In this document: positions 22,389 through 33,699 of the stretch, piece by piece
Position numbering within the stretch: position 1 is the first letter of the stretch
Layout: each line of letters opens with the position of its first letter
Source of the DNA: Sepiola atlantica
Lineage: Eukaryota; Mollusca; Cephalopoda; Sepiida; Sepiolidae
Assembly (NCBI GenBank): GCA_963556195.1
Contig: OY744517.1
Coordinates: 79,275,214-79,339,213, forward strand
Direction: 5' to 3'
DNA length: 64,000 bases
Notes under the pieces: generated by a model
Seen by the model: only the letters and a program-made list of their open reading frames with translations
What the model was told of the DNA's origin: nothing
The model's database searches: none
Program-made: the position numbers and the translations under genes

Positions 22389-22935
22389 GTATTAATTTCT
22401 TTTATCTGCCCAGTGGAATCTTAGGCACAACTGAATATTAAATTTCACTCCTGAAAAAGATGATAAAAATTCACATTCAAGGAAAGTTCAGATTTAATAG
22501 GAGTTAGATGTATTTCTCTTTTTAACTCTTGATCATATCTAGATGATGATGGTAGTCTCTCAAGCTAAAGATGAAAGAATTCACAAGTAGGTGTGAAATC
22601 GTTAGAGTCTATATATATTAAATCAGGACCCCCCCCCCCCTCCAACACACACACTAATGTATACCAAAGGACTAAAGGCATACTAAATAGCTTAGGTGTG
22701 TGTGCATATGAGTTAAAGTGTGTGTGGGGGGGGGGTGCCAATATGTATAGCCCACTAGCAACTTCACATCTACTTGTGAATTCTTTAAACTGAACCTTCC
22801 TTAACAATGAATAAGTGAAGCTACCACCCCCTCCCAAGTCCTGAAGTGAAAGTCTGTCACTGGATGTGAATTTTTATTATTTTCACAGTGAAATTAAATG
22901 TTCGATTCAGCTGGGCAGATGAAATAAATTATAAT
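22389..22935. repeat. Inverted-repeat element enclosing a second one
   Basis: Outer arms about 22389-22490 and 22840-22935 are inverted (aaaaattcacat and ttatctgcccag blocks). Inside, 22574-22597 (aaagaattcacaagtaggtg start) and 22763-22786 form another inverted pair flanking poly-C and poly-G runs (22629-22640, 22725-22735). It looks like a MITE within a MITE. Confidence 0.75.
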
Positions 22936-23339
22936 CTATAACCGACATGGTCGTTTGAATTTTTCCAGAAACTTCGTCAATAGTGCTTGGTAATCACATG
23001 TTGCTCTCTCAGTGGAAGTAAGCTAAAAAAGAACCCTCACCCATCCAGCTCGGATCTATCAAGTTATATTTCAAATGATACTTAACAGTATTCGATTACT
23101 GGTGCTGCTATCAAAAAAACACTCAAATAATTTTATTCTATGAAACATTCCTCATTTGTATCTATTTTGATATTCTTAGAGTTTTAAAAGGAGACATTTA
23201 AAATGACAATACTTGCCAACAACTTGAAAAAAGAAATACAAACAATGAAGTATAGGGAATTGAGTTTCATCCCAAAAAGATGATTTTATGTAAAAACTTA
23301 TTTTAAATATAACTTATTCTGCAAGTTAGAATACAGACA
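22936..23339. other. Unassigned sequence
   Basis: No recognised gene or repeat. Confidence 0.5.
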
Positions 23340-23385
23340 GTTTTCTTCTCTCTCTATATATATATATCCCACCCTCTCTCTCTCT

Positions 23386-23435
<50 letters not shown>

Positions 23436-23516
23436 TATATCTATATCCCTCTCTCTCTATATATATATCTATATCTATATCCCTCTCTCTCTATATATAT
23501 ATCTATATCTATATCC

Positions 23517-23550
<34 letters not shown>

Positions 23551-23975
23551 CTATATCCCTCTCTCTCTCTCTCTCTATATATATATATCTATATCCCTCT
23601 CTCTATATCTATACCCCCCTCTCTCTCTATATATATATATATATCTATATCCCTCTCTCTATATCTCTCTCTATATATATATATATACCTCTCTCTCTCT
23701 ATATATATACCTCTCTCTCTATATATATATACCTCTCTCTCTATATATATACCTCTCTCTCTATATATATACCTCTCTCTCTATATATATATATATCTAT
23801 ATCCCTCCCTCTCTATATATCTATATCCCTCCCTCCCTCTCTCTATATATATATCTATATCCCTCCCTCCCTCTCTCTATATATATATCTATATCCCTCC
23901 CTCCTATATATATATATCTATATCCCTCCCTCCCTCTCTATATATATCTATCTATATCCCTCCCTCTATCCCTCC

Positions 23976-24012
<37 letters not shown>
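23340..24012. repeat. Large compound CT/AT microsatellite
   Basis: Alternating tctctctc, tatatata and ccctccct blocks over 670 bp. The 216-codon open frame across it (Tyr/Ile/Ser/Leu only) is an artefact. Confidence 0.98.
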
Positions 24013-24015
<3 letters not shown>

Positions 24016-24577
24016 CTGAAATTTTCATCTATGCAAGATTTTTCAAAATGTCCTCTGCACATTAACTTGACTGGAAAAATTTGTTTTTACTTAAAAGATG
24101 TAATAAGAAATTATTCAAATTTACTTTTTAAAAACTTTTTATTAAAAAAAAGTATTATAAATTACTTATCACTAAACTGATATTTATCAATAATTAAAGT
24201 TTGTTAAATTAAAAATTTAAGACAATTTTTTTTTTTACGAACACTATAGACACAGTGTACGTCAACAACAGAAATAGTGTTATTATTAAAATCATTATTT
24301 TACTTAAACATTCGACTATCAAACTGAATTAAAGTAAATTTACAAATTTTAATATCTAACCTATAAACAAAAATCGATTGGATTTTCGACAACAGACCTA
24401 AATAGCATTTTATCTGCAAAATCGATATTTGATTGAAAACTTTCCAAATTTAGTTCACAGGTACAATCTGTTATTCACACAATTAAAAAGGAATTCCAAT
24501 CTAGTTCATCGATTGCATACAATATCTGGCCAGATATATCATCCAGTAAAATAAACTTCACTATCGATACTCATTTG
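24013..24577. other. Unassigned AT-rich sequence
   Basis: No recognised gene. Confidence 0.5.
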
Positions 24578-24584
24578 AGAGAGA

Positions 24585-24630
<46 letters not shown>

Positions 24631-24634
24631 GCGA
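24578..24634. repeat. (GA)n microsatellite
   Basis: gagaga run with a few agc/aaag interruptions. Confidence 0.95.
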
Positions 24635-25296
24635 ACGACAGCGATGGTGTTTTTTTTTAACGTCTCCTAATTTGTTTATATTTTTTTTTCACATTCTTTT
24701 CGATTAAATTGGGTTTTCTTTTTTGTTTCTAATGGTTTTCGTCATTGATTAACAATATTTTGTTCATCAAACTATAAGCAACACCATATGCTCCCAACCA
24801 AGGCCGAGTTGGTCAGCTTGTGGAAAATAAAGTATTTGCTAAATAAATAATTAAAAAAATAAAGTGCATTTCTTGCGTAGCATTTAAAATATAAGTATCT
24901 CCTTAAAATAAGTGTCCAATGTTTTAATCAAAGTAGCATGATTAATTGACATGGGTTTTAGGCCTTCATTGGATGAAGAATGCATAAGAGGATAGACAAT
25001 TTTCGTCTTATATATATATAAATTGAGATGTAACATTGAGATATTTTCTAACAAAAAGTCCTCATAACAAGCAAAATTAGTTTTTACCTAAATAAAATTA
25101 CAACGGTTTCTCCATAGCCAATACAAACAGAACATTAAAACAAAGTCTAAATTTTATCAACAAATGAATCTTCAGATTTACAGAGAAAAAACAGACCTAC
25201 TGCGGATATTATTTACAAAAAAAACGTCCATTTTTTCCGGGATACATGCGAATAAGATTCTATCTTCACCATTTTTCCATGTTAGAGAGTTCAATT

Positions 25297-25333
<37 letters not shown>

Positions 25334-26024
25334 AATGAAAGAAAGAAAAATCTAAAACGAGTTAACAATAAGGTCAAACAAAACCGAATTTTCATATGGT
25401 CGATCCTGATAAAATCTTTTAAAACAGAAACTCACAAGTAGACATATGGCAAAAGTGCAAAGTTCAGATAAACTATTCAAGGTTTCCTGTTTAAGTAGAA
25501 TCAATCCCCATTAAGCAAAACAGCTGCCCAAACAGATGAAAAAGATTCCACATTTATTTATAGCAATCAGTATATCAAAACCAGGGTTTTTTTTCGCCTT
25601 TACATTTAGTCAAGCAGAGCCACTTTCACCATTACAGATATTGAAATATTGAATTAGCTATTGATTCATTTTTTAAATAGTTACAAAATAAAATGCGAAA
25701 TAAGCATTATTCAATTCATACATTTATGATTGGTAAAGGAGTTCAGAGTACTTTCATTCAAAAGATCATAATTAAATGGTATTTAAATTATCAAATAATG
25801 TTAATTGAATTTAAAGTGCTTTTCAGATACCTTTTTTAATGGGAATATTGCAGTTTTGTGCTGAGATAGAAACAGTTTGCAATAATCGTTTGAATTCAAT
25901 TTGCTATGTATCCAAAACAAGTCACCGCCAGTAGATTGCTAAAAGGAAAGTTCTATGGCAAAACTCAGATTTTACATGCACAAATAGGTAATTAGTTTTT
26001 AGGTATTTTAGGTATATGCTTATG
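24635..26024. other. Unassigned sequence with one (AT)n run
   Basis: Contains (AT)n at 25301-25330 and a possible short SINE-like tail near 24790-24850. No gene is recognised. Confidence 0.5.
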
Positions 26025-26258
26025 TATTTGCATATACAGGATTCACTCCTAAACTTATTAACTGATTTATGAATATTGAAACACAGCTGCTAGGTGTAAG
26101 GGTAGGTAATGTGGGCTATATTTAGTTTTATGCAAAGGGAGCAAAGAAAGAGTAGAAGCCTTTTGTGAAAATTCAGATACATGCGATTTTCTGGAAATGT
26201 TAACAATAGGTATTAAACATAAATAAATCTTCCTCAAATTTCAGTTTATTTGGATTTT
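26025..26258 (+). mobile_element. Helitron family 1, truncated copy
   Basis: Inverse-complement homologue of the right part of 8260-8828 (aggattcactcctaaactta, then the tgtgggctatatttagtttt block). Neither terminus is preserved. Confidence 0.75.
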
Positions 26259-26266
26259 TTAAAATA

Positions 26267-26270
<4 letters not shown>

Positions 26271-26304
<34 letters not shown>

Positions 26305-26328
26305 TCTCGGAAGTTTCTCAACCATTAA

Positions 26329-26367
<39 letters not shown>
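26271..26367. repeat. Two (AT)n tracts
   Basis: AT alternation at 26271-26296 and 26331-26367 separated by 34 bp of unique sequence. Confidence 0.95.
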
Positions 26368-26374
<7 letters not shown>

Positions 26375-26399
26375 TGAAAAAAACAAAACAAAAAAAACA

Positions 26400-26878
26400 T
26401 TTTAGTCCCAAGTCGTTTGGTGGAAAATCACTTTTTTGTAAGTCAATTTACTTTTTGCAGTCACTATATTAGTTTGCTTCCAAGAATTTACGCTAGTCTT
26501 AACATTATTTAAGGGGTCATCAGTTGTTTACCATGAAAAACTGGTTTTGTAATCATGTGGCGAAATTAGAGTAAAATTGAGGGCTTCCGTTTCTATTGTG
26601 GTTAGAATATGGTTTGATAAGTGGTTAATTAAGTCTAGGCGGCCAATCTGCTTTCAATATGTGTATGTAATTGTTTTAGTTATACCTTTAATTTGTGAAA
26701 ATGCATGTTGATTTCTGTGATTTCTGTTCTGAATATGTTTACTGTATGTTGTGCCATTACATTTTTGTGTTCTAACATATACTAATTCTTTGGCTTCATT
26801 AATTACCTAAAGAAATTTCGATCGAAACGGCATGGACTGAATAAAGCATATTTCGCATAAATGGTTTATCTAGTCATT

Positions 26879-26880
<2 letters not shown>
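26400..26880. other. Unassigned sequence
   Basis: Contains a CTAAAGA...GAAACGG string near 26810-26836 that loosely resembles the stem-core motif. No gene is recognised. Confidence 0.5.
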
Positions 26881-26919
<39 letters not shown>

Positions 26920-26924
<5 letters not shown>

Positions 26925-27082
26925 AGCTATGAAAATATATTTATGGCAATTAAGCTACACAGAGACTCCCGCGTTTCATCTCCGGGGGGAATCTTCAGGC
27001 ATCCTGAAGATTCCCCCCCGGGGATGAAACGCGGGAGTCTCTGTGTAGCTTAATTGCCATAAATATATTTTCATAACTTACT
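26920..27082. repeat. Hairpin element, 80-bp arms, next to (AT)n
   Basis: Arms 26920-26999 and 27003-27082 are inverted copies with only a few differences and a 3-nt loop. Each arm contains CTGAAGA, a C-run/G-run stem, then GAAACG. An (AT)n tract (26886-26920) borders it on the left. Confidence 0.93.
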
Positions 27083-28525
27083 ACCTAGCTCTACTTACGT
27101 ATCGAGCACTATTGAAGTAAATACTGAAAATTGATACATAAAAAATTTATCTCCTTATAAAATTTTATGTGGATACATGAAATAGTAATATATATATATA
27201 TATATATATAACAAATAAATGATGAAAATAAGTTGTGCAAAATACAATATCTATTAAGTCATCAGTTGTTCAAAACAAGGGTTTTAAATAAGAAAAATTT
27301 TATTATTCCTTCTTAAAGCCATGGCTTTTAAATCTTTGAAAACATACAAAAAAACTAAATAGTAATTCTATATTATAAATAATACTGTTGCATATCGCCT
27401 CAAAAGGGGGCCATTATGAACATTGCCTGCTTTTTGAAAGACAGAAGCAAAAATGTTTTCTTGATCTTACACAAAGACGGAGACGTCAACGATTTTAACT
27501 TAAAATATGTTATTCACTTAATTACTGGATATTCATATCCTTAACTAAGAGTTGCTTCTGACTGGACCATCCCATCGGGATTTCTGCATTTATTTACCAA
27601 GATGTTACATTATCTCTTTCTACAATAACATTTCTACTGAAACTGAAATTCAACTTCAAATCTTTTCTGTCACATGATTACAGTAACCAATCATCAATAA
27701 TACAGGATTAAGCTTACCCCTAAAATCATTACTTTTCAACCCATTTAAGCTAGCAAATAATATTTAAAATTTACTTTAAAAGTATATAACTGCCAAATAA
27801 TATTCAATAACGGAATGGGTAGAATTTTGGTGTATTTTTATTTAGGGATTCGGATTTCCTTTTTTGGTATTAAGTCAAGTGAAATTAATTATATTTGTCC
27901 GTAGAGTATAAATCATCACTTACAAGCTATATAACTTTTTTTTTTTTTCATATTTAAAAATAATTTAATTACGAAATTAAAGTCACCACAATGCATTTGA
28001 AGTCAGCCATTTTAGTCTTTTGTTAATTGAAAAAAAAAAAGGAACGAATTACTTTGTGACGCTTCGAAATTTGAAATGAATTTATAAGCATTTAAACTGT
28101 ATATAAAACAATAATGTGAGAGAAAGAGAATCAAAGAGACAGATACAGACATAGGTAGATAGAGAGGGGGAGAGAAAGAAAGAGTCAACAGCAAAAAAAA
28201 AGAAGCTATATAACTATGAAAAATGTGTTCAACCTTTTAAACAGCGTTTTAAAGACTATTTTGTATATATCAATCATCATACAGTTTTTCTACATTACGT
28301 GCTTAAATTTATACGAAAAATGTTTGTATCAATTTATGCAAAACTGTTTAACGTAAAATTATTATGCATAATTTATTCTCAACCAGCTACATTATATGCA
28401 CTTTTTTCTTTTACAAAAGTTAAATTATCAAAATAAAATGTAATGAGCTCATTCATAACTCTTGTATTCTGAAAGCATTATTATTAATCATTAATTTTTC
28501 TAATAAGGATTTCAAAGAAGAGCAA
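27083..28525. other. Mostly unassigned; one interspersed repeat
   Basis: About 27650-27810 resembles 57396-57580 in the same orientation (cacatgatta, aagcttac and aacccatt blocks in order). An (AT)n run lies at 27187-27211. No gene is recognised. Confidence 0.5.
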
Positions 28526-28690
28526 TTTTCTTGGCCTTTTAGTTAAGAGCAAAGTGTAATATCTGTTCTGATATTACACTTCATCTTTTCTGTCCTCGGT
28601 CAGTGAAGAAGAGGTCCTAGACTGAGTCAATTTTTATCAGAGTGCTCCTTTTTGGGGAGCGCTTTATTTTCCCCCACATGCTATAGATAG
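28526..28690 (+). repeat. U2 snRNA-headed SINE with a different body
   Basis: Positions 28526-28570 match the U2 snRNA 5' end (ttcttggccttttagttaag, then aagtgtaatatctgttct). The head forms a perfect 12-bp hairpin, aagtgtaatatc against gatattacactt (28552-28581). The sequence after it (agtgctcctttttggggagc, then tttcccccacatg) is not the central domain of the other U2-headed copies but resembles the short-body type at 1186-1288. The usual 3' tail is not visible. Confidence 0.75.
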
Positions 28691-28870
28691 ATCTCAAAGC
28701 TTTGAAATAGAATGATGAACAGGCAGTTCTATGAATATTGAAACAACTATCAGTGTCGTCCTTCTGATCCTGGTGCAGCATTTACCCTGGGTGAGTTGAG
28801 CCGGCTTCCACCTTCAAGGAAGTTTCTAATGAATATCAAATTCACAAACGGTCCCTACACCCCGGTTAGA
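28691..28870 (-). repeat. Repeat body shared with the 5S-headed element
   Basis: Read in reverse, this segment matches 56710-56810: gaccgtttgtgaattt, then tagaaac-tccttga and ggctcaa blocks, in order. Here it lies against a U2-like head in the opposite direction, without its 5S head. Confidence 0.65.
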
Positions 28871-29666
28871 GGACATGATTTTGACGATATTTATTTTTTA
28901 CACAGAGCGTTTGTTATTACCAAATGTTCACACATCTGGTACTGAACAGGGTCAACGTCGTTTAACTCCATCAATCTAATGAGAACCGGTATGTCAATGT
29001 TATTCTGCCATATCAGTGTAGGCGGATGAATAGATAGGATTCTGTATTACATGTTGACCAATGGCGGAGTCAACTCTTTGAGCAGAAAAATCAGAAGAGC
29101 TGTATGTTGGCTTATATTTAGTTGTATTTATTTTGTTTATAAGCCTTTGAGAAGTACATTCAATCGATTCAGAATCACATCGTCACAACAATTGGTAAAT
29201 TACAGAGGTTTTATGAAGGAGAGAAAGTGATTCTTGTGGATGTTTAGAAAAGTCTTTCTCGTGCTGAATACTATGGATGGACAGAACGAAAAACATTGTG
29301 CAACAGGTTTTGTCAATTCTTTTAGAAAATGGAGAATAATATTGTCAAGCCAAAGAAGTTTGAAATAAACAGGACATTTAAGTGAACCAAATTATCTGTC
29401 ATTGGCGAATCTACTAATTATCTTTTCTTTTTTTTTTTCCACACTTTGATGAAACAGCTTCCGGGTATCTGTTTCTAATACTTAAAATATGTAGGACTAA
29501 GCTACGATAGGAGCTAATATCAATAGTTAAGAGAATTGGGCAAATAGCATATGATTTGCATGAAGACAAGTTAAAACGTTTTTCTTTTTTTCTTTTAGCT
29601 AGTTAATCATTAGTAGAGATCTATGCACAGAAAAGATTCTGTTTTTTAACATTTAAAAAAAATTAA
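28871..29666. other. Unassigned sequence, possibly transposon-derived
   Basis: Less AT-rich than its surroundings. One frame near 29200-29300 reads KLQRFYEGEKVILVDV before a stop and continues SLSRAEYYGWTERKTL. I do not recognise it, and frame breaks argue for a decayed mobile-element ORF. Confidence 0.35.
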
Positions 29667-29668
29667 TA

Positions 29669-30053
29669 CAGGGTGGGCCAAAATAAGGGTCCTATCTTTA
29701 AATTTGAATAACTTGAATTTGAATAACTTCCACAAAATAAAAGTTAAACTCACCAAACTTTATGTGTGTGTAGACTGACCCTTCCGAGATTTTTTGAAAT
29801 AAACAAAACAAATTTTAGCCGAAAAACACTTCTTAAAACTTACAAAAACTAAAGTATTGTTTTTTACACTGTTTTGAGTTTTTTAAGCAAAAATAATGTT
29901 TTCTAAATGAGGGTACATTCCTTAGGGCTAATACGGCTCATGCTTGCTTCGGAAGGGGTCCTTTACTTATTCTAAAAAAAAAAATTTTTTTAAATCAATA
30001 AATAAAAAAGTTATGAATTTTTAAAAATAGGACCCTTATTTTTGTCCACCCTG
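29669..30053. mobile_element. Tc1/mariner-type MITE
   Basis: A 385-bp element with inverted ends cagggtgggccaaaataagg and its near complement (cagggtggacaaaaataagg read inward), extending to about 28 bp. TA flanks are at 29667-29668 and 30054-30055. The interior is AT-rich and noncoding, with a short tandem duplication (gaatttgaataactt). The ends differ from the 430-572 MITE beyond the first bases. Confidence 0.88.
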
Positions 30054-30935
30054 TATATGCTTTGATTAGAAAAATAAAATAGGTTTTTGATAAATAAAAC
30101 CATTTATATATGTTATGGAAATCCACACACTAAAAAAATATATTAAAAACAAAAAGTTAATATACGTCAATTTATTTGAGGAAAACAAAGATTGGAATGC
30201 AATAATATGAATGCCTATAAAACATACTATAAGAGACTTCGAGTGACAATATGCTCCAGGTTTAAAAGTATACAATGCAAGAAAAGATACAATTTAAAAC
30301 AATTTAAAACAATTATTATTAATGAATAATCTTATATGGTTAGTAAAATCTCATTCCTAAAAAAACAAAGACATTTCCATTTCTATATTTGACGTAATTA
30401 TATCAATGTAGCCCCATATATGCACTGATCAGTGAGCTCAAAGAATCAGCACATATGCAAGAGCTCTTAAGTAGTCTAAATAGAATTGAATACAAACAAT
30501 ATGATAAACAATAATTAAGAAAGAAAGGGTATATGACCCCAGAACAAGAATAATAATGTTAATAACTATATGGATTGCCTTCTGAAAGGATGATGAGTTT
30601 ACAATGACGCAAGAGTTGCACAAATCCTAACCGATCCTCTTCTAATCTGGCATTGTTTAAGTACAGTGGCAGCGGGGAATCCATAACGACCAGAAGCAAT
30701 GCTGGGAAAGTGGAGAACGAGTGGTATTATTTTAGAAATGTCCTTCTAGACTAGTTGCTCTACTAAAGCTTAAGAGTCTAGTCTACCCTACTATTTCACA
30801 CATAGTTAAGAGATGGGAGATGAATTCATACCTTTCTCAAGGGTATTAGGAAAAGTGATTTTACAGTCATGATGGAAAGTGAACAAGACATGCTAAATCC
30901 ACCATCCGCGCCGGTAACTGTTACAGCACTTCCAA
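30054..30935. other. Unassigned sequence
   Basis: No recognised gene or repeat end. Confidence 0.5.
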
Positions 30936-31035
30936 GCTTACAGCATTTGGTATTCCCAAGCAGTCACTCAGGTTCAGCATTGCTTAACTTTTGTGATCGG
31001 ACAAGAAGAACTGGTGCTTCAAGATGATATTGCTG
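30936..31035 (-). repeat. 5S rRNA-derived sequence (SINE head or pseudogene)
   Basis: Read on the minus strand it follows 5S rRNA throughout: ttacagcaatatcatcttga, then gatcacaaaagttaagca and a cttgggaataccaaatgctg end. The internal promoter region is diverged, and the segment after gaacctg that normally reads gttagtacttgg is missing. Sequence downstream does not match the body behind the other 5S-like copy at 56525. Confidence 0.75.
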
Positions 31036-31271
31036 TAATTAATTACAATAAGCATAGGAAAAAGGCAATATGAATAAAAGTAAGTAAATCATACTGGAGA
31101 CATTAGGTATAGATCTCAGAAAGTCACTTTAGATTGCCTTTCTGAACACATGGCCTAGTTGATAAGAGCGTTGGTTAATAAATATACAAAAGCGAATACT
31201 TCTTAGAGGTTTTGAAAGGAAAAATGAATTATCAGACAACATATCTGAAGTCATGAAACAACTCATACTAA

Positions 31272-31274
<3 letters not shown>

Positions 31275-31325
<51 letters not shown>
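31275..31325. repeat. (AT)n/(AC)n microsatellite
   Basis: AT alternation ending in a short ac run. Confidence 0.95.
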
Positions 31326-31671
31326 GGTGATGTAGTTTGCTTGAAGCATTGTGTGTAATATTTATATAGAGCAGTCATAGAAGGCTATCCCAATGCAAGA
31401 AATGGAAATATGTTGGTGTTGAGAAGGAAGACGAAAATGAAGTGATATTTTATTTTATTTTTTAAAATAATAAATCTTACTTGTTCAGTCACAACTTATA
31501 CAGTGATCTAATATGTGTAACACCAGTCCACATGAGTTTCAGATTTGAAATACCCACCATTTGATAAAGAGGTCTTACCTTGAAATATATTATGGAACAT
31601 GGTTACCCACATTAGATCTCTATCATATATATATATATATATAGGTAGGTAATAAATATATATATAGGTAG

Positions 31672-32047
31672 GTAATAAATAATTAATATTTATTTATAAA
31701 TATTATTATAAGCCCCCTTCATCAAAGGCCGGGCATTCTGAGTGAGTTTAATAACAAGCAGTAGAAATAGCTTCATGCAAGATCCAAACAAAAAAGTTTG
31801 ATCACTTTAACTGCTCGTGTAAATTAGCCGCCGACTCGCTATTTACAAAGTTAAATTCCTCTTTAATTATTAGCTAATTCCCTATGGCCGAGGGGTTAAC
31901 ATTCTTAACTGCGAATCAGTGGCGATTTGTGATCGGAGTTCGAGCCCGCCGACCGTTGAGAATTAACTTCCTGCACTGCAGATTGCGTTAGCATGAAACA
32001 TCGATGTCTGTAAGTAATAAATAATTAATATTTATTTATAAATATTA
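31672..32047. repeat. 308-bp tRNA-containing insert between 34-bp direct repeats
   Basis: Identical 34-nt direct repeats (31672-31705 and 32014-32047, beginning gtaataaataattaatattt) bracket 308 bp. Within the insert, 31880-31965 resembles a tRNA with a Ser-like layout: A box tggccgaggggttaa, anticodon-arm-like ctgcgaatcag and B box gagttcgagccc. The repeats would be unusually long as a SINE target duplication. A segmental duplication or LTR-like origin is possible. Confidence 0.7.
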
Positions 32048-32125
32048 ATATATATATATAAAAATAAAAATGGAATAAAGGATAAGCAAATCAACAACTA
32101 GCAAAAATAAACTCAAATAAACTTA

Positions 32126-32276
32126 TATATATATATATATATATATATATAAGTAAGCAAAGTTCATTTACATTCCAAAAGCCAAGATTTCTTATTTTTC
32201 TTACAAAGCATTTTCACTGAAATGTATGTTTTGAAAAATGCTTTGTAAGAAAAATAACTTTGCTTACTTATATATG
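32126..32276. repeat. (AT)n tract and foldback
   Basis: (AT)n at 32126-32151, then inverted blocks ataagtaagcaaag/ctttgcttacttat and ttatttttcttacaaagca with its complement. The right arm has lost about 25 bp present in the left. Confidence 0.85.
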
Positions 32277-32476
32277 CTCTGTTACTGGTTGACATTCATT
32301 GAGCTTAAATTGGAAGAGGTTAATAAATACATTTATATTTGTTTTTGCATTTCTTTTTGTATTCAGTCAACTGATTAAAAAGTAGATTTTGGGGCTTCTT
32401 AAAACTGAAAACAAATTTTTTTTTGTGTGCTTTTGAGGTCTTTTTGACATTGTCGTTTTAATCAGTCGGGTTAGAG
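32277..32476. other. Unassigned sequence
   Basis: T-rich, no recognised gene. Confidence 0.5.
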
Positions 32477-32720
32477 TCAGGGGTTAAACAGAGACTCGTC
32501 TATCTCGACTATATGCCCTGGGCCTCTGATCTGACGAGGATTTCGTAACAAATGGTCTTCGCAGACCTCCCTTAAAAAATTCTTCTAATCAGTCTGTGTG
32601 TTCGGTGATCCAATACCGCATTCCTTCCATGTCATCTGCCAGCTGATTGGCTAATCGCCTCGGCATCTCTCGGGTGTTTACGTAACATGCTGTCGACGCA
32701 AAGTTCCCGGAAACTGGTTC
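32477..32720 (-). pseudogene. Merlin (IS1595/ISXO2-like) transposase fragment
   Basis: The minus strand reads NFLREVCEDHLLRNPRQIRG then PGHIVEIDESLFN before a stop. GGPG-x-VEIDES is the signature around the first catalytic Asp of Merlin/ISXO2-type transposases. In the previous frame, upstream, an open stretch ends MEGMRYWITEHTD, which fits the family's W-x-x-F-x-R-x-V lead-in after a frameshift. The rest of the DDE domain is missing. Confidence 0.75.
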
Positions 32721-32834
32721 ATATTTGATATCAGTACCAAAACATGAATAATTACCAACCAAAATTTTACAAAAATAAACAAAATGTGTTAAAAAATCTA
32801 TTTGTCTGTATATACAAGAACGAATACAATAACA

Positions 32835-33255
32835 ACAAGCCGCGCATGCGTGGTCCCCCTCTGTATGTGACTCGATGTGGCGAGTGTAAAATGCAATAAA
32901 TTTGGGCAATTTGGGGTATTTTTGACCCCCCTTTGACCCCCTGGGGGCACGAACCAGAATTTTTCTGAGGTCAAGGATGCTCATTTTATATCCAGAAAAA
33001 TTGCCTCTACATTTTGGCCAAGTTTCAGAAAAATTGAATGGATGGATCAAACGTTATGGGAGAAAAGGGTAATTTTTTGCCATTTTGGGGCCTTTTGACC
33101 CCCTGGGGAGCTAACCAGATTTTTTTTTTTTAAATCGGTGAATGTCACTTTCTAACCTGACCAAAGTTACAACTTCATGCAAAATTTCAGAGAAATTCAA
33201 TGGATGGTTGCGGAGAAAAATCCGGACGGACGGAAATGCCTCAAAACATAGGTCC
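32835..33255 (+). mobile_element. X-element, 3'-shortened copy
   Basis: Same start (acaagccgcgcatgcg) and internal blocks as 10591-11198, with one fewer internal unit. It ends at acggaaatgcctcaaaaca and a ggtccc remnant, without the terminal hairpin. The neighbouring Merlin fragment (32477-32720) may indicate the superfamily, but no shared termini were found. Confidence 0.7.
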
Positions 33256-33699
33256 CAATTACAAACCAAAATTTTACGATGTACTCAAGTTTTGACCATT
33301 GAAACAATTTCCTGTGTCAGTAATTATTAGGCGTCTTACAAGATTTTACAGTTTTGCTGATTGAAAACATCATTTTCGATCATGTATTCAGTCTTTACTT
33401 TTCATAAAATAGAGTTCTGTGCGTTTTTTGCGCAGAACTCATGATTGTTTTATTATTTATTTTTAAATGTTTTTATTGATTATCTATACATTAACACAGA
33501 TGTACCTTTTGTTATGCCTTCATATGAAGAAAGGGAAGTAGGAGGAGGGGGAAGAAGAGGATAAAAAGATGCAAGGAGAAGATGAGGAAAGAATGCTGAA
33601 CAACGCGATTATCAACAATTAAAAACAAAACATATTTCTCTTCGTTGAAATTAAAAAAAAAAAAAAAGGCAACATCATCTCATCAACAATGTTTTAAAT
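33256..33699. other. Unassigned sequence
   Basis: A small perfect-looking hairpin (gagttctgtgcg/cgcagaactc) lies at 33411-33441 and a poly-A run at 33650-33667. No gene is recognised. Confidence 0.5.

Noticed and set aside
23415..24065. 216-codon open frame
   Set aside because: Lies wholly in the CT/AT microsatellite and encodes only Tyr, Ile, Ser, Leu and Pro.
24790..24850. Possible SINE tail (ggccgagttggtcag, then aaataaataa)
   Set aside because: Too short and without head or body.
33411..33441. Hairpin with T-run loop resembling a terminator
   Set aside because: A bacterial-style terminator has no meaning here, and the hairpin is short and isolated.
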